From contig NC_089433.1 in the NCBI RefSeq assembly GCF_026210795.1, forward strand, positions 372,001-436,000: a stretch of 64,000 nt of DNA, given 5' to 3'. Shown here piece after piece: positions 47,161 to 57,397 of this stretch (position 1 is its first letter; every line of letters starts with the position of its first letter). The position numbers and the translations under genes were made by a program. The DNA comes from Rhizophagus irregularis. Lineage: Eukaryota > Glomeromycota > Glomeromycetes > Glomerales > Glomeraceae. The notes below the pieces were generated by a model. The model was not told where the DNA came from and made no database searches. It worked only from the letters and a program-made list of their open reading frames with translations.

Positions 47161-48028
47161 TGAAAATTTATTCATGAATTTTTATTAAATAATAATAATA
47201 AGAAATTTTAATACTTATTTTTTAAAAAATTATGAGCAGATTTCTTTGAAATCCTTCTTTACCTTACCACATTGTAAATTTACTTCAAATCATAATAAAG
47301 TTTACCTTATCATGTACAATTCATTTCTCATGATTGGTATAATGGTATAATCATCTCGCACACCAAAATTTAACGTTGCATAATATTAAAAACCTTTTTC
47401 ACAAATTAGGTAAATCATGGAAATTAATTCTCATTTTCTTTACTAAATTAACAAGAATTATCGATATAAAGAAAAACAGAGAAGAAAGGGAACTTATAAA
47501 ATGTTGTTATATAAATGTTTTTCGAATATAAAAGAAAAGATATGGATCTTAGATGCAAAGTAGTAGTTAGATTAGAGAAAATAAAGGGATAGCAGGAAAG
47601 TAGAAACGGAGTCATAGTTCATAACTCATTATAAAAGGAGAACTTAGATTTAGATAAAGAAATAGAAAAAATATAAAATAAGATTAGAAAATACCAAAAA
47701 TAGATTAATTACAAATAGCGTAGAATTAAGTACGGTATAAACGGTAAATTATCTTGGGCCATATAAATATAGAACATTGTTTAATATCTTTAATATAGGG
47801 TAATAGTTCTTAGAAATGTATTAAATAATAATTATATTTACTGTATATCTAATAATAAAACGTGTTTATAAAAAAAAAAATTAAAAAAAGAGGATTTAAT
47901 CGAGTACTTTGAAATTTTAATTCGAACATGAATTGATTTTTTTTCTCATTGCAATCATTGTACAGTAAATTAACGAATGTGTGTATAATAATAATGGTTT
48001 AATAATTTTTTTTTATTTTTTTAATGAT
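47161..48028. other. Spacer
   Basis: Mixed AT-rich sequence, no gene seen. Confidence 0.4.
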
Positions 48029-50064
48029 ATATATACTAGGTGTAACCCGTCGCATTGCGCCGGGGATGATACTTGCCCATCAAATAAGAAAGTAATAATA
48101 ACACACTAATATTTTATTTGCCATGCAGTGTGAATAAGTCTAGTTTTTTACTATTGTTATGACTTATGAGGGATTAGTAGGAAATAAATGTAATAAATTA
48201 CACAATTTACATGATTATAAAATAACAATGAAATTGTGTGCAAGTGTTATACAGTATATGAAATATTATTATTAAATGCAAATTTTATTTATCACATGAA
48301 ATAAATGTTTCAGTACTGTGAAATTTACAAATTCATTACAAAAACAATTTCATATAAGTAGTTTATTGTTACATTGTTACAAAAAAAATCTTTTTTTTTA
48401 TCTTAAAAAATTGCATTGTGACATTAAAAAAATACATCCTCTAGAAAAAAAAAATATCACTAATTAATATCTAATTATAACGATCTATTGTTACAAAAAA
48501 TAAATAAATAAGTATCATTGAGCTTAATACAAAAAAAAAAATGTTATTATTAATAATAAAAAAAGTAATCAGATCCAAACCTAAATGGGGAAATAATGTA
48601 TTTGGGAAAAAAAATTCGGTTTGAAATAAAAAAAAGCCAAACCGAAAAGGAAAAGGGGAAAAATTATTCTGATTGGAACCGGAAAAATCAAAAAAAATAA
48701 AAATTGAAAAAAATTGAAAAAATAAAAATGAAAAAAAAAGTTGTGGGGAGGAACAAAGAGAAAAATCGGGTTGAAAAAAAAACCGAAAAGGAAAAAGAAA
48801 AAAAATTTGGGGGAAAAGAAAAAGGATAAAGAAAGAAATTGGTTTAAAAAAAAATAAGTACTAAAAAAAATTCCGAAAAAAAGGACAATAATCCTGTCCA
48901 AAAGACCGAAAAAAAAATTCAAAAAAAAAATTAATAATATGGTCTAAAAAAAAGACCGAAAAAATAATATAAAAAAAATCGTCTTAAAAGACCAAAACAA
49001 TAGGATTATTTAATAATAATAATTTAAATGGGAAAAGAATGAAAAAAAAACAAAAAAGAAAGAAAGAGAAAAAAAAGAAAAATTTTTTAAAAAAGAAAAA
49101 AAAAGGAAAAGAAAAAGGTGTTTCGAAAGAGAAAATGGAAAATTTGAAAAAAAAAGAAAGAACCATTTGTAAAAGATAAAGAAATCAAAAAAAAAGGGGG
49201 AACCGAAAAAATTTAGATCGGTTAGAAAACGAAAAAATAAAAAAAAAAATTCTGATTAAAATTTCATTAATTAATTTATACAGGTGTTACCACCGATTTA
49301 TGTCGTTTGGTAGGTTGAAAAATAAGGATCGGTTTATTAGTGGTAAGGTAATATAGCGATATATAACAATCGATAAAGTAAAAGTATATATATACGAATA
49401 GTCGATTATAAGCGATAATAAATGATGCGATAAATTAAAGTAAATCACGTGGTGTGTGTATAAAAACAATTAATTATACAGTGTATACGAAAATCAACGA
49501 TGTATAACAAAAATCAACAAATGGTAATAAATGATAATGATAGTGAACGATAATAAACGATAATAAACAATAATAAACTGTGTAAAAAAAAATATATATA
49601 AAATGTATATTAACAATACAGATCAGCGGTTTATTAACAATGAAACAAAATACGATATTACTGCCTCTATCGGCGCTCTGTAATATCCGTATATTATCGG
49701 CTGATAATAAAACCTAACTAAACTTTTTCTAAACGTTAGGATTTTGGTACAATTCTGTCTTTCGGACATAATTGTCACCCGGCCAATATCGTTTCCTGGC
49801 CAATTGTGGCGATCTGGGCACATTTGTCTATACAGCCACTTATATTCAGCCACTTTATATCGCTAAGCTTCCGCTTTTTATCTAATCCATAAACAACTAA
49901 AAACAACTACAGGTAACCTATCTAAAAATAACCAAAAATAACTAAAAGATAAAAATAGAATAAAAAAAAAATAAAATAAATAAAATAAAAATAAAAAAAA
50001 TATCCCGTGACACAGGCTAATCTAAACGTTAGTCACACAAACACCATTTTTTTAATTATATAGA
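48029..50064 (+). mobile_element. Possible non-autonomous Helitron-like element, about 2 kb
   Basis: The left edge reads ATATACTAGGTGTAACCCGT + CGCATTGCGCCGGGG. The right edge holds a hairpin-forming GTGACACAGGCTAATC...CGTTAGTCAC about 25 nt before ATTATATAGAT. A subterminal hairpin near the 3' end is typical of Helitrons, but the expected CTRR terminus is not clean and no Rep/helicase is present. The interior includes purine-rich repeat copy B and a GC-richer segment at 49617-49870 with no gene. That the two edges belong to one element is an inference. Confidence 0.35.
48571..49180. repeat. Purine-rich dispersed repeat, copy B
   Basis: Matches copy A at 35131-35760 in order and orientation (see landmarks there), with small indels. 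The minus-strand poly-Phe frames through it are not genes. Confidence 0.8.
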
Positions 50065-50339
50065 TATGACATTAATCATTCTGTAGTATTATATAATTTC
50101 TTCAAGTCACATCAAAAATTGTTTGTATAAAAAAATTTCTGACTTAAATTCTTGGCAATTTCTTCATAGAATAGAACGCGTTACACACCGACACTGGTGG
50201 AGCAGTAAATAAACCGAATTCACAATCTTAATAGAAGGCGAAAAAATTTCATACGATGATCTAATCCGAATAAGTAATAAGTTAGTCACAGTCACATGCG
50301 TAGGACCCGAGTTATCTCCCAGAGCAAAATGAACTATTT
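50065..50339. other. Spacer with possible decayed 5' part of the kinase pseudogene
   Basis: No clear motif. The first recognisable kinase-like piece begins downstream. Confidence 0.35.
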
Positions 50340-51035
50340 TGGGATAAATTTTGTTTATCTCCCGACACATTACTCTACGCATTTCTTAAATGAGGTAATT
50401 ATTATTTTTATTTTATAATAATCAATTATTGGATTTATGATTTTTTTTAGGCGAAATCACTTTATCGATGTTAATGATACAGTTTTTATTATGGTATTAC
50501 GTAAGACCCCGTGAAAAAAGATTATATGTTAATAATAGAATATACGAGCGGTGGAAATTCACACAGTTATTTTAAAAAAAAATTTATAAATATTAAATGG
50601 ATCACAAAATTAGCTATTTTATGTCAAATTTCAGCTGGGTATATATTATTATTAATATTTCTATCAATCTTATTTATGTGAAATAATATTAAATTATTTA
50701 ATATTATTTATTCTAGACTTAAGACTATTTATTTATCATGAAAATTTTATACATCGAGATTTTCATAGTGGAAATATATTATCATTAAAAAATAATCACA
50801 AAAAGTGGGTAATTGGAGATCTAGAATTATCGCAACCAGCAGATAATTAGTCGAATAATGAAATATATGGAGAAATACCTTATGTTCGCACCAGAAATAT
50901 TTCAAGGTGGTGTATTTTCGAAAGAGTCTGACATATATAGTCTAGGTATGGTTATGTGGGAATTAACAATAGGCCGTAAACCATTTTTCAATATTGAGTA
51001 TGATATTGAACTTATTTTTCAAATGATTGATGGGA
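50340..51035 (+). pseudogene. Protein kinase pseudogene, truncated by a repeat array
   Basis: Exon remnant ...HFLNE|GTAATT at about 50395, then TTTTTTTAG|GCG opens AKSLYRC followed by two stops and YGIT with a third stop. Next come KKDYMLIIEYTSGGNSHSYF and a possible intron (GTATAT...TCTAG, to about 50716). Then [32 protein letters not shown] with a stop, IYGEIPYV, a 1-nt frame change into [20 protein letters not shown] and [13 protein letters not shown]. The coding match ends at QMIDG, exactly where the palindromic repeat array starts (51031). HRDF and a DLE in place of DFG are visible. Dead gene. Confidence 0.8.
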
Positions 51036-51470
51036 ACGTCATTTACGTTCCTTTTGCTTCTTTTCTTTAGGGAACGTCCTGGATTTCGGCTTGGGCTATA
51101 AAGGTAAGTTGGGGAGTATATTTTAATGTTTTTTGTCTTTGGGAACATCATTAACGTTCCTTTTTCTTCTTTTCTTTAGGTAATGCCCTCTTGAACTTGA
51201 ATTTCGGTTTTGGATTATGAAAGGTAGGTTGGAGTGGGGTCATTTCGGTTTCATTTGGAACGTTACTAACGTTCCTCTACTTTCTTTTCTTTAGGGAATG
51301 CCAACCTGGACCTAGATTTTGGCTTAGGCTATAAAAGTTAGTTCGACTTTTGTTGATTTGTCATTGGGAACGTCATCAACGTTCCTTCTTCTTTTTCTCT
51401 TAGGGATGCTTTCCTGGACCTGGATTTTGGTTTGGATTTGAATTGTAAAATGGGAAGGAGTATTTTATTT
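51031..51470 (+). repeat. Palindromic microexon-like repeat array, direct arm (4 units plus remnant)
   Basis: Units start at about 51031, 51140, 51257 and 51366, with a fragment near 51495. Each has a 19-nt palindrome (best form GGAACGTTACTAACGTTCC), a pyrimidine tract ending TTTCTTTAG, a 33-44 nt segment, and in most units a donor-like AAAG|GTAAGTTGG. Read in one frame, the short segment encodes variants of NAFLDLDFGLGYE. The splice-site layout repeats with the unit. Confidence 0.8.
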
Positions 51471-51954
51471 ATTTTATTTTATTTTATTTTTTATTTGGGA
51501 ACTCTAGCCTCTTTTTTTAAAAAAATGGGATCTTTGAAATTATTAGTTTTAGGACTTTACAATAATAATAAAATAATAATATAATAAAATAATAATTTAT
51601 TATAATAAAATTATACAAATATTAATTTAGATATAAATAATTATCCATAAATACTATTAACTTTAATTGCATTTTTTAAAAAAAATTATTATTGCTGAAA
51701 GAAAAATTCCTGCATCAGAAAATAACCTTTCTGATAGTGTGGATGTTGCTGGAATAGCTAAATGAAATTCCTCTCTCCCAAACTTATATTATCACGGAAT
51801 GCTAATAATAGTTAAGATTTGTCGGTCTGATGATGTATTATTAATTATTGCAGCAGTTGGAACAAAAACCCCGCTGCGCCCTCGGGAATTACAGAAACAT
51901 GTGATAAAAAAAAGATGTAACATTTCCAAGACAAAAAAAGTGACATTTACCTAT
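51471..51954. other. Spacer between the two inverted arms of the array
   Basis: AT-rich with an ATTTT pentamer run at about 51480. No gene supported; the frame at 51799-51984 runs into the inverted array. Confidence 0.4.
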
Positions 51955-52715
51955 TCCAAATATACCTTTCATAGTCCAAGCTAAAATCCCGGTCAGGAAG
52001 GTATTCTCTAAAGAAAAAAAGCAAAGGAACTTTAGTGACGTTCCGAAGACAAAAAAAAACAAAAAAACACGCCCCTAACTAACCTACATAGCCCAAGCCC
52101 AGGAAGTCATCCCTTAAAAAAATAAGAAGAAAAAGGAACGTTGATGACATTCCAGAGACAAAAACTCCTCTCCCAAACTTACCTTTCATAATCCAAGCTG
52201 AAATCAAAGTCCAAGAAGGCGTTCCCTAAAGAAAAAAATAAAAATAAACGTTAATGACATTTTAAAGACAACAAAAAAACGAAAAATCCCACCCAACTTA
52301 CCTTCACAATCCAGGCTGAAATTCAAGTCCAAGAGGGCGTTCCCTAAAGAACGTTTCAGAGACAAAAAAAAATAAGTTTCCCACCCACTCTACCTTTCAT
52401 AGCCCAGGCCGAAATCCAGGTCCAAGAAGGTGTCTTCTAAATAAAAGAAGCAGAAGGAGCATTAGTAAGACTCCTTAAACAAAAAAATAATCACCTTTAA
52501 CTTACCTTTTGCAATTCAGGTCCAGGAAGGCGTCCCTAAAGAAAAGAAGTGAAGAACACGTTTAGTAACATTCCCCAAAGCGAAAGAACAAAGAAATCCG
52601 CACTCACCGTTCAAAAACCAAGTTGTCCAAGTTGTCAAAGTCAGTTCTAGGCCAAGGAGAAAGCGTCTCTAAAGAAAAAATATAAATGGAACGTTAGTAA
52701 CGTCCCAAAACGAAA
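51955..52715 (-). repeat. Palindromic microexon-like repeat array, inverted arm (7 units)
   Basis: Reverse-complement copies of the unit at 51031-51470, starting near 51965, 52084, 52181, 52301, 52391, 52505 and 52606. On the minus strand they show CTTTAG|GGAACGCC and ATGAAAG|GTAAGTTTGG around segments reading NAFLDFDFSLDYER, NALLDLNFSLDCE and DTFLDLDFGLGYER. Palindromes are degenerate in most copies (for example GGAACGTTAGTAACGTCCC at 52688). Confidence 0.8.
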
Positions 52716-52830
52716 GAACAACATCAGGAGGTTAAATCATGCGAGTAATAGTGTAGAATCATCAAATATGTATATACTCGAAAATTTACATCTTGAAAAA
52801 ATCTGTAGATTTACGGATTTGTGTAATGTA

Positions 52831-53335
52831 CACTTAAAAATATAGTCTCGATAATTTTTATTTTAAAAATTCGCATAAATTTTACTTAAATGGATAGTTT
52901 TGATAACTCACTTTACTAAAAATATTTGTAAATATACTATTTTGTATAGCTTACACTTAAATATATAGTCTTGATAATTCTTATATTAGAAATTTGTATA
53001 AATTTTACTTAAATGGGTAGTTTTGATAACTCACTTTACTAAAAATATTTGTAAATATACTATTTTGTATAACTTACACTTAAATATATAGTCTCGATAA
53101 TTTTTATATTAGAAATTTTGTATAAATTTTACTTAATGGGTAGTTTTGATAACTCACTTTACTAAAAATATTCGTAAATATACTATTTTGTATAACTTAC
53201 ACTTAAATATATAGTCTCGATAATTTTTATTTTAAAAATTCGCACAAATTTTACTTAAATGGGTAATTTTGATAACTCACTTTACTAAAAATATTCGTAA
53301 ATATACTATTTTGTATAACTTACGCTTAATATAAT
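52831..53335. repeat. 123-bp tandem satellite, four copies
   Basis: CACTTAAA-type unit starts at 52831, 52954, 53077, 53200 and a degenerate 53323 are spaced exactly 123 bp apart. Each unit contains TATAGTCTCGATAATTTTTA, TTTTGATAACTCACTTTACT and AAATATACTATTTTGTATA. Copies differ by a few bases. Confidence 0.9.
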
Positions 53336-53764
53336 TATCATTTTAAAACTTTATTAGTACAATATATAATACTAAATATTTGAACCAAGAAATGATAACA
53401 TATATACAATTTAGAAAATATTTCTATTCATCAAAAATTCATTTTCTTTATGAAATCTTGGTATAATATGAACACTGTGTGTTATAGAATCTAATGGTAC
53501 TACATCATAACTTTTTAACATTAATAGCCGAGAACATCCATAAAATCAAAGCAGGATTGGACCTAAAGAGAAACAATGTTACATAAATATTTAATAATAA
53601 CTGGAAGAAATAACTATATAGTGCAATTATATAATATAAATGATATAATTGTCAGTAATGATATCATAATTATTTAATACAGTACAGTCATTTAATAATA
53701 GTACATAGATTAAATATTAAACTGAAATTCATATATATTAATTTGTATCATAATAAAATTAGGA
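53336..53764. other. Spacer
   Basis: AT-rich; no feature seen. Confidence 0.4.
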
Positions 53765-53903
53765 TATTGCTAAACATCACCAGTGGTGTTGGTCATCAAT
53801 ATGATGTAATACTGGCCAGTATTTTATTAGATTTTTTAATTCTGGTTGAAAGTACATTATAATGCTGGTACGGTAACTATCACTACCGGTGAACTTTAGC
53901 AAT
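53765..53903. mobile_element. MITE, about 139 bp
   Basis: The left end is ATTGCTAAACATCACCAGTG and the reverse complement of the right end is ATTGCTAAAGTTCACCGGTA; the first nine bases are identical. The tips resemble the right side of the element at 63053-63149 (AGTTCACCGGTG), so the two may be distant relatives. Non-coding. Confidence 0.7.
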
Positions 53904-54159
53904 CATATTCATAAAATTATTATACAGTATACAAATTAAAATAAGGGCTACACAGAGATGCAAAATGAGGTCAAAATGACGTATAAATATGCTTCAATTA
54001 AACTTATTAGTACTTCAATTAAACTTATTAGTAAGCTATTAATAAACTCATGATCATATAAATACAGTAAAGTTATTTTAAATCTTCTTTCCATCCCTAT
54101 TTAATTCTCTCTTTTTCATTTAATAACCTTTTTTTACAATACAACTATTAAAAATAATC

Positions 54160-55826
54160 ATGGCAGATATGGAAAGATCTAGTAAAAAAAGAGGAAAGGG
54201 AAGAAAAACCAATTCAATAACTCAAACTACTCGTGTACCTCTTAGAAGTCTTAGAAGTCAAAGGCAATTTAATGATGGTATTTAAAATTTTTTATTAATG
54301 ATAATTTCTTTACTGCAAAATAAACAAAGAATTATTAAACTGTGGCTAGTGGAACTAAGTAATAAACTTTCTCACAATTATTGAAAAGTTCGTCAGGATA
54401 ATCCTGAAAGAAATAGTCAAGATGATCATCAAGAAAGTCTTCAAAACCATGAAATTCACGATCAACAAATTCATGGTAAAATCAATTTTATATATGTAGA
54501 TATATAATTAATTTGTGTACTATAAAATGCTAATTATTTTTGCATATTAATTTCATTTCTTTAACAACCCCTTAATGAAGTTCCTGATAAAGAAAAGGTT
54601 ACCAATGAGGAGGAAGAAGATAGTAGTGATGTATCCGAGGAGAATGAATCAGAAACTCCAAGAAAATATAGAAAAAATGATACTGATAATTTAATGCCAA
54701 AAGCTAAAAAAACTACTGGTGCGTACTTCCAAAATTTGAATGTATATTTTTAAGATTTACATTTTCCACTTAAATAGAAAGTGAAAAGGAAGAATACTAT
54801 ATAATTCCCATGAAGTTTCTTGAAAAATTAAACAATCAAAATAAAGTTTTATGGAAAAACCAATTGAAACAAGAAAAGAGACTTGAAGATATAAAACAAA
54901 TACTTTTAAAAATACATCGTGAAGAATCCTTATCACCCGCTTTTTTTAAAGTAAATGTTGTTTTTGGTCCTAGATTTGTAAATATTTTTGACAACATTTG
55001 AACTTTTTTTAACAGAAAGGTATTGTAACGATTACTAAAGAAATACAAAAGAAATCCTTATACCCCACTCCAGAATTATTCAAGGAACATTTTGAGGTAT
55101 ATATTGAAAAAGGGTCTAAGGGATATATTAATGATATTGGGAGACATCGTTGGGATTCTCGATTTTACTCTGAATTTATGCCTATCGTAAGTGTTATTTA
55201 TTTTTAAAGTCTTTAATATAATAATTTTTATGAATATTAATCTTGTTATTTATTTGATAATATACTAGTGTCTCGACAAGATGAAAAATCGTCGAGGTAT
55301 ACTCGCAAAAGAAATAAGAGCTACACTTTTTAAAACATGTAATATTCAAATTAAAACAAATTCGGGTGCGAAAATTACTGATTGGAAAAAAAGTCCTTGT
55401 GTTACAGAAGCATACGCGAATTTGTGGAAAGTAGACAATACTGGACTTTTCGTAATTAATGGAATTATTATGAAGGCAATGCCAAAAGAATCCAAGGAAA
55501 ATTGTTTAACACCTTCAATAATTTCATTTGCTCTTGCCGTCTGTTGCATTGTTTTAAATCCACATAGTGACGAAATAAGATGCACAGAAGACGCCATTAA
55601 GCAACGATCATCTATTTTCTTGGTATGTTTATAATTTAAATCTATAGAAATGATGATCGGAATTATCATTAATTTGTTACTTTGGTAGGTATTATTAAAT
55701 GAAAATACATTTCCAAAAGAAAGTGATATTTCGGAAATTCAGGAAGGATCAAGAGAAATGACTAATTATAATGATAATGTTGAAGAAATTTCTGAAGATG
55801 ATGATGACGCGAGATTATTTGAGTAG
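54160..55826 (+). CDS. Hypothetical protein, probably nuclear, 392 aa (7 exons)
   Basis: Exons: 54160-54277, 54389-54475, 54581-54718, 54778-54950, 55016-55186, 55269-55622 and 55689-55826. Phases agree across all six introns. The N-terminal third is low-complexity: a basic stretch (RSSKKRGKGRKTNSITQTTR) that could be a nuclear signal or DNA contact, then Gln/Asp/Glu-rich sequence (NEEEEDSSDVSEENESE). A short coiled-coil-like segment follows (NKVLWKNQLKQEKRLEDIKQ). The C-terminal half looks folded (LYPTPELFKEHFEVYIEKGS, GRHRWDSRFYSEFMPICLDK, MKNRRGILAKEIRATLFKTC, ISFALAVCCIVLNPHSDEIR) and ends in an acidic tail (EEISEDDDDARLFE). I do not recognise the domain. The coiled coil plus a C-terminal conserved block could be transposon-derived or regulatory. 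No neighbour suggests a role. Confidence 0.75.
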
Positions 55827-55869
55827 TTATTTTACTGTTCAATTCATAATTGTTTGTAATAGAATATAA

Positions 55870-56125
55870 ATTTTATTAGTAAAGAAATGCAACGAAAAGA
55901 TGTAAAATTTTATTATTAAATAAATGCAAAAAATTTCATTATTAAAAAATGCGAAAGTTTTTATTATTGAAAAAATATGAAAATTTTTATTTTAAAAGAA
56001 GCGCGAAAATTTTTATTATTGAAAAAATACGTGAATATTTATTATTGAAAACATATATAAATTCTCATTGATAAAAAGATACGTAAAATTTTATTTTAAA
56101 AAAAATGCGAAAATTCTTATTATTA
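55870..56125. repeat. Degenerate tandem repeat of about 32 bp
   Basis: About eight copies of TTTATTATTGAAAAAATGCG + AAAATT-like sequence directly downstream of the hypothetical gene. It may overlap its 3' untranslated region. Confidence 0.75.
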
Positions 56126-56257
56126 AGGTTATTCACTATTTTTGTACACCCGTATACCCCCGTAGGTGGTGTGAATTTGCGTAATTTTTTAAAGACGTAA
56201 AATTTTGCAGATCCACGCCTTGTTTTAACTCCTGATGAAAGAAAACCAATACTTACC

Positions 56258-56320
56258 ATTCGAAATTCCAAAGTTCTAGTCAGAAGGAAGAAAAGGAACG
56301 TAAATGACGTTAATTCGCAG
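56258..56320 (-). repeat. Single diverged copy of the palindromic microexon-like unit
   Basis: On the minus strand, ACGTCATTTACGTTCC is followed by a pyrimidine-rich tract, a TAG acceptor-like site and a segment ending TTTCGAATG|GTAAGTATT. The order is the same as in the arrays at 51.0-52.7 kb, though the segment itself is diverged. Confidence 0.45.
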
Positions 56321-56827
56321 TCTGTAATGCCGTTGTAACCCTATATTAAAAGAAACTAATCAATAAAAATCAATAAAAATAAAAAAAACCCAATTAGAAA
56401 AAAACTAACCTTTTTTGGTCTTTTGCCCTTTGTAAATTAGTTTAAAAAGCTGTTAGAAAAAAAAAAAAATATCACCGGATATCCGATGATCCATCTGGTC
56501 AATCCGGTGATACAAACGGTCCGGGATATGAACCAATTTTTTTTGTGTCGCCTTATTATTCCTATTTATAATTATATGGAACTATTTAGAAGTTGTTGTT
56601 TATATAAAACAAGACTACTAGTTGCAGTGCGTATATTTTCTTTATGTAGGGTTTTATACTATAGTTTAAGAAATAAATTCAAAATGGTACTTTTATTTAT
56701 TTTAAAATTTATTTATTTGAAAATTTCCTTATATATACTATGTACAACCACGCACAAAAAAAAAAAACTTGAATTTGATTAACAATGAAAATTTTTTTTA
56801 TGTCGAAAGTTCTAAAGTTGATCATTT
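56321..56827. other. Spacer
   Basis: No feature supported; the frame at 56486-56782 is hydrophobic and without splice or motif support. Confidence 0.4.
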
Positions 56828-57310
56828 GCTCAATTAACTTTTCATAATAAGAAAATTTTTTTTTTTATGCAAGAGGCGAAGTTTTACGTAGGCATGCATA
56901 TCTATATATGTGTTTCAAAATAAAAAAGCTCAATTAACTTTTCACAAAAAATTTTTTTTTTTTATACAAGGGACGAAGTTTTACGTACAGACATGCATAT
57001 TTATTTGTTTCAAAATAAAGAAAGCTTAATTAACTTTTCACAATAAAAAATATTTTTTTATTTTATGCAAGAGGCGAAATTTTACGTACTGTACAGCCAT
57101 GCACATTTAATTTGTGTTTCAAATAAAAAATCTCAATTAACTTTTCATAATAAAAAAAATTTTTTTTTTATGCAGGAGGCGAAATTTTACGTACGGCCAT
57201 GAATATTTGAAATGTGTTTCAATAAAAAAACTTAATTAGCTTTTCACAATAAAAAAAAAAATTCTTTTTTTATGTACGTACAACCATGCATATTTACATG
57301 TATTTTAAAT
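56828..57310. repeat. Five-copy tandem repeat (95-108 bp) just upstream of the channel gene
   Basis: Units begin CT(C/T)AATTAACTTTTCA at 56828, 56929, 57024, 57132 and about 57231. Each contains a poly-T run, GAGGCGAA(G/A)TTTTACGTA and CATGCATAT. The last unit ends about 90 bp before the ATG at 57398, so the array sits in the presumed promoter and may vary in copy number. Confidence 0.85.
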
Positions 57311-57397
57311 GAAAAAAAAGTATATAATCACAAATGGACGATATAAAAAAAATAATTTCTTTGGTAATAAATTTATATATTTATAAACGACTACCAA

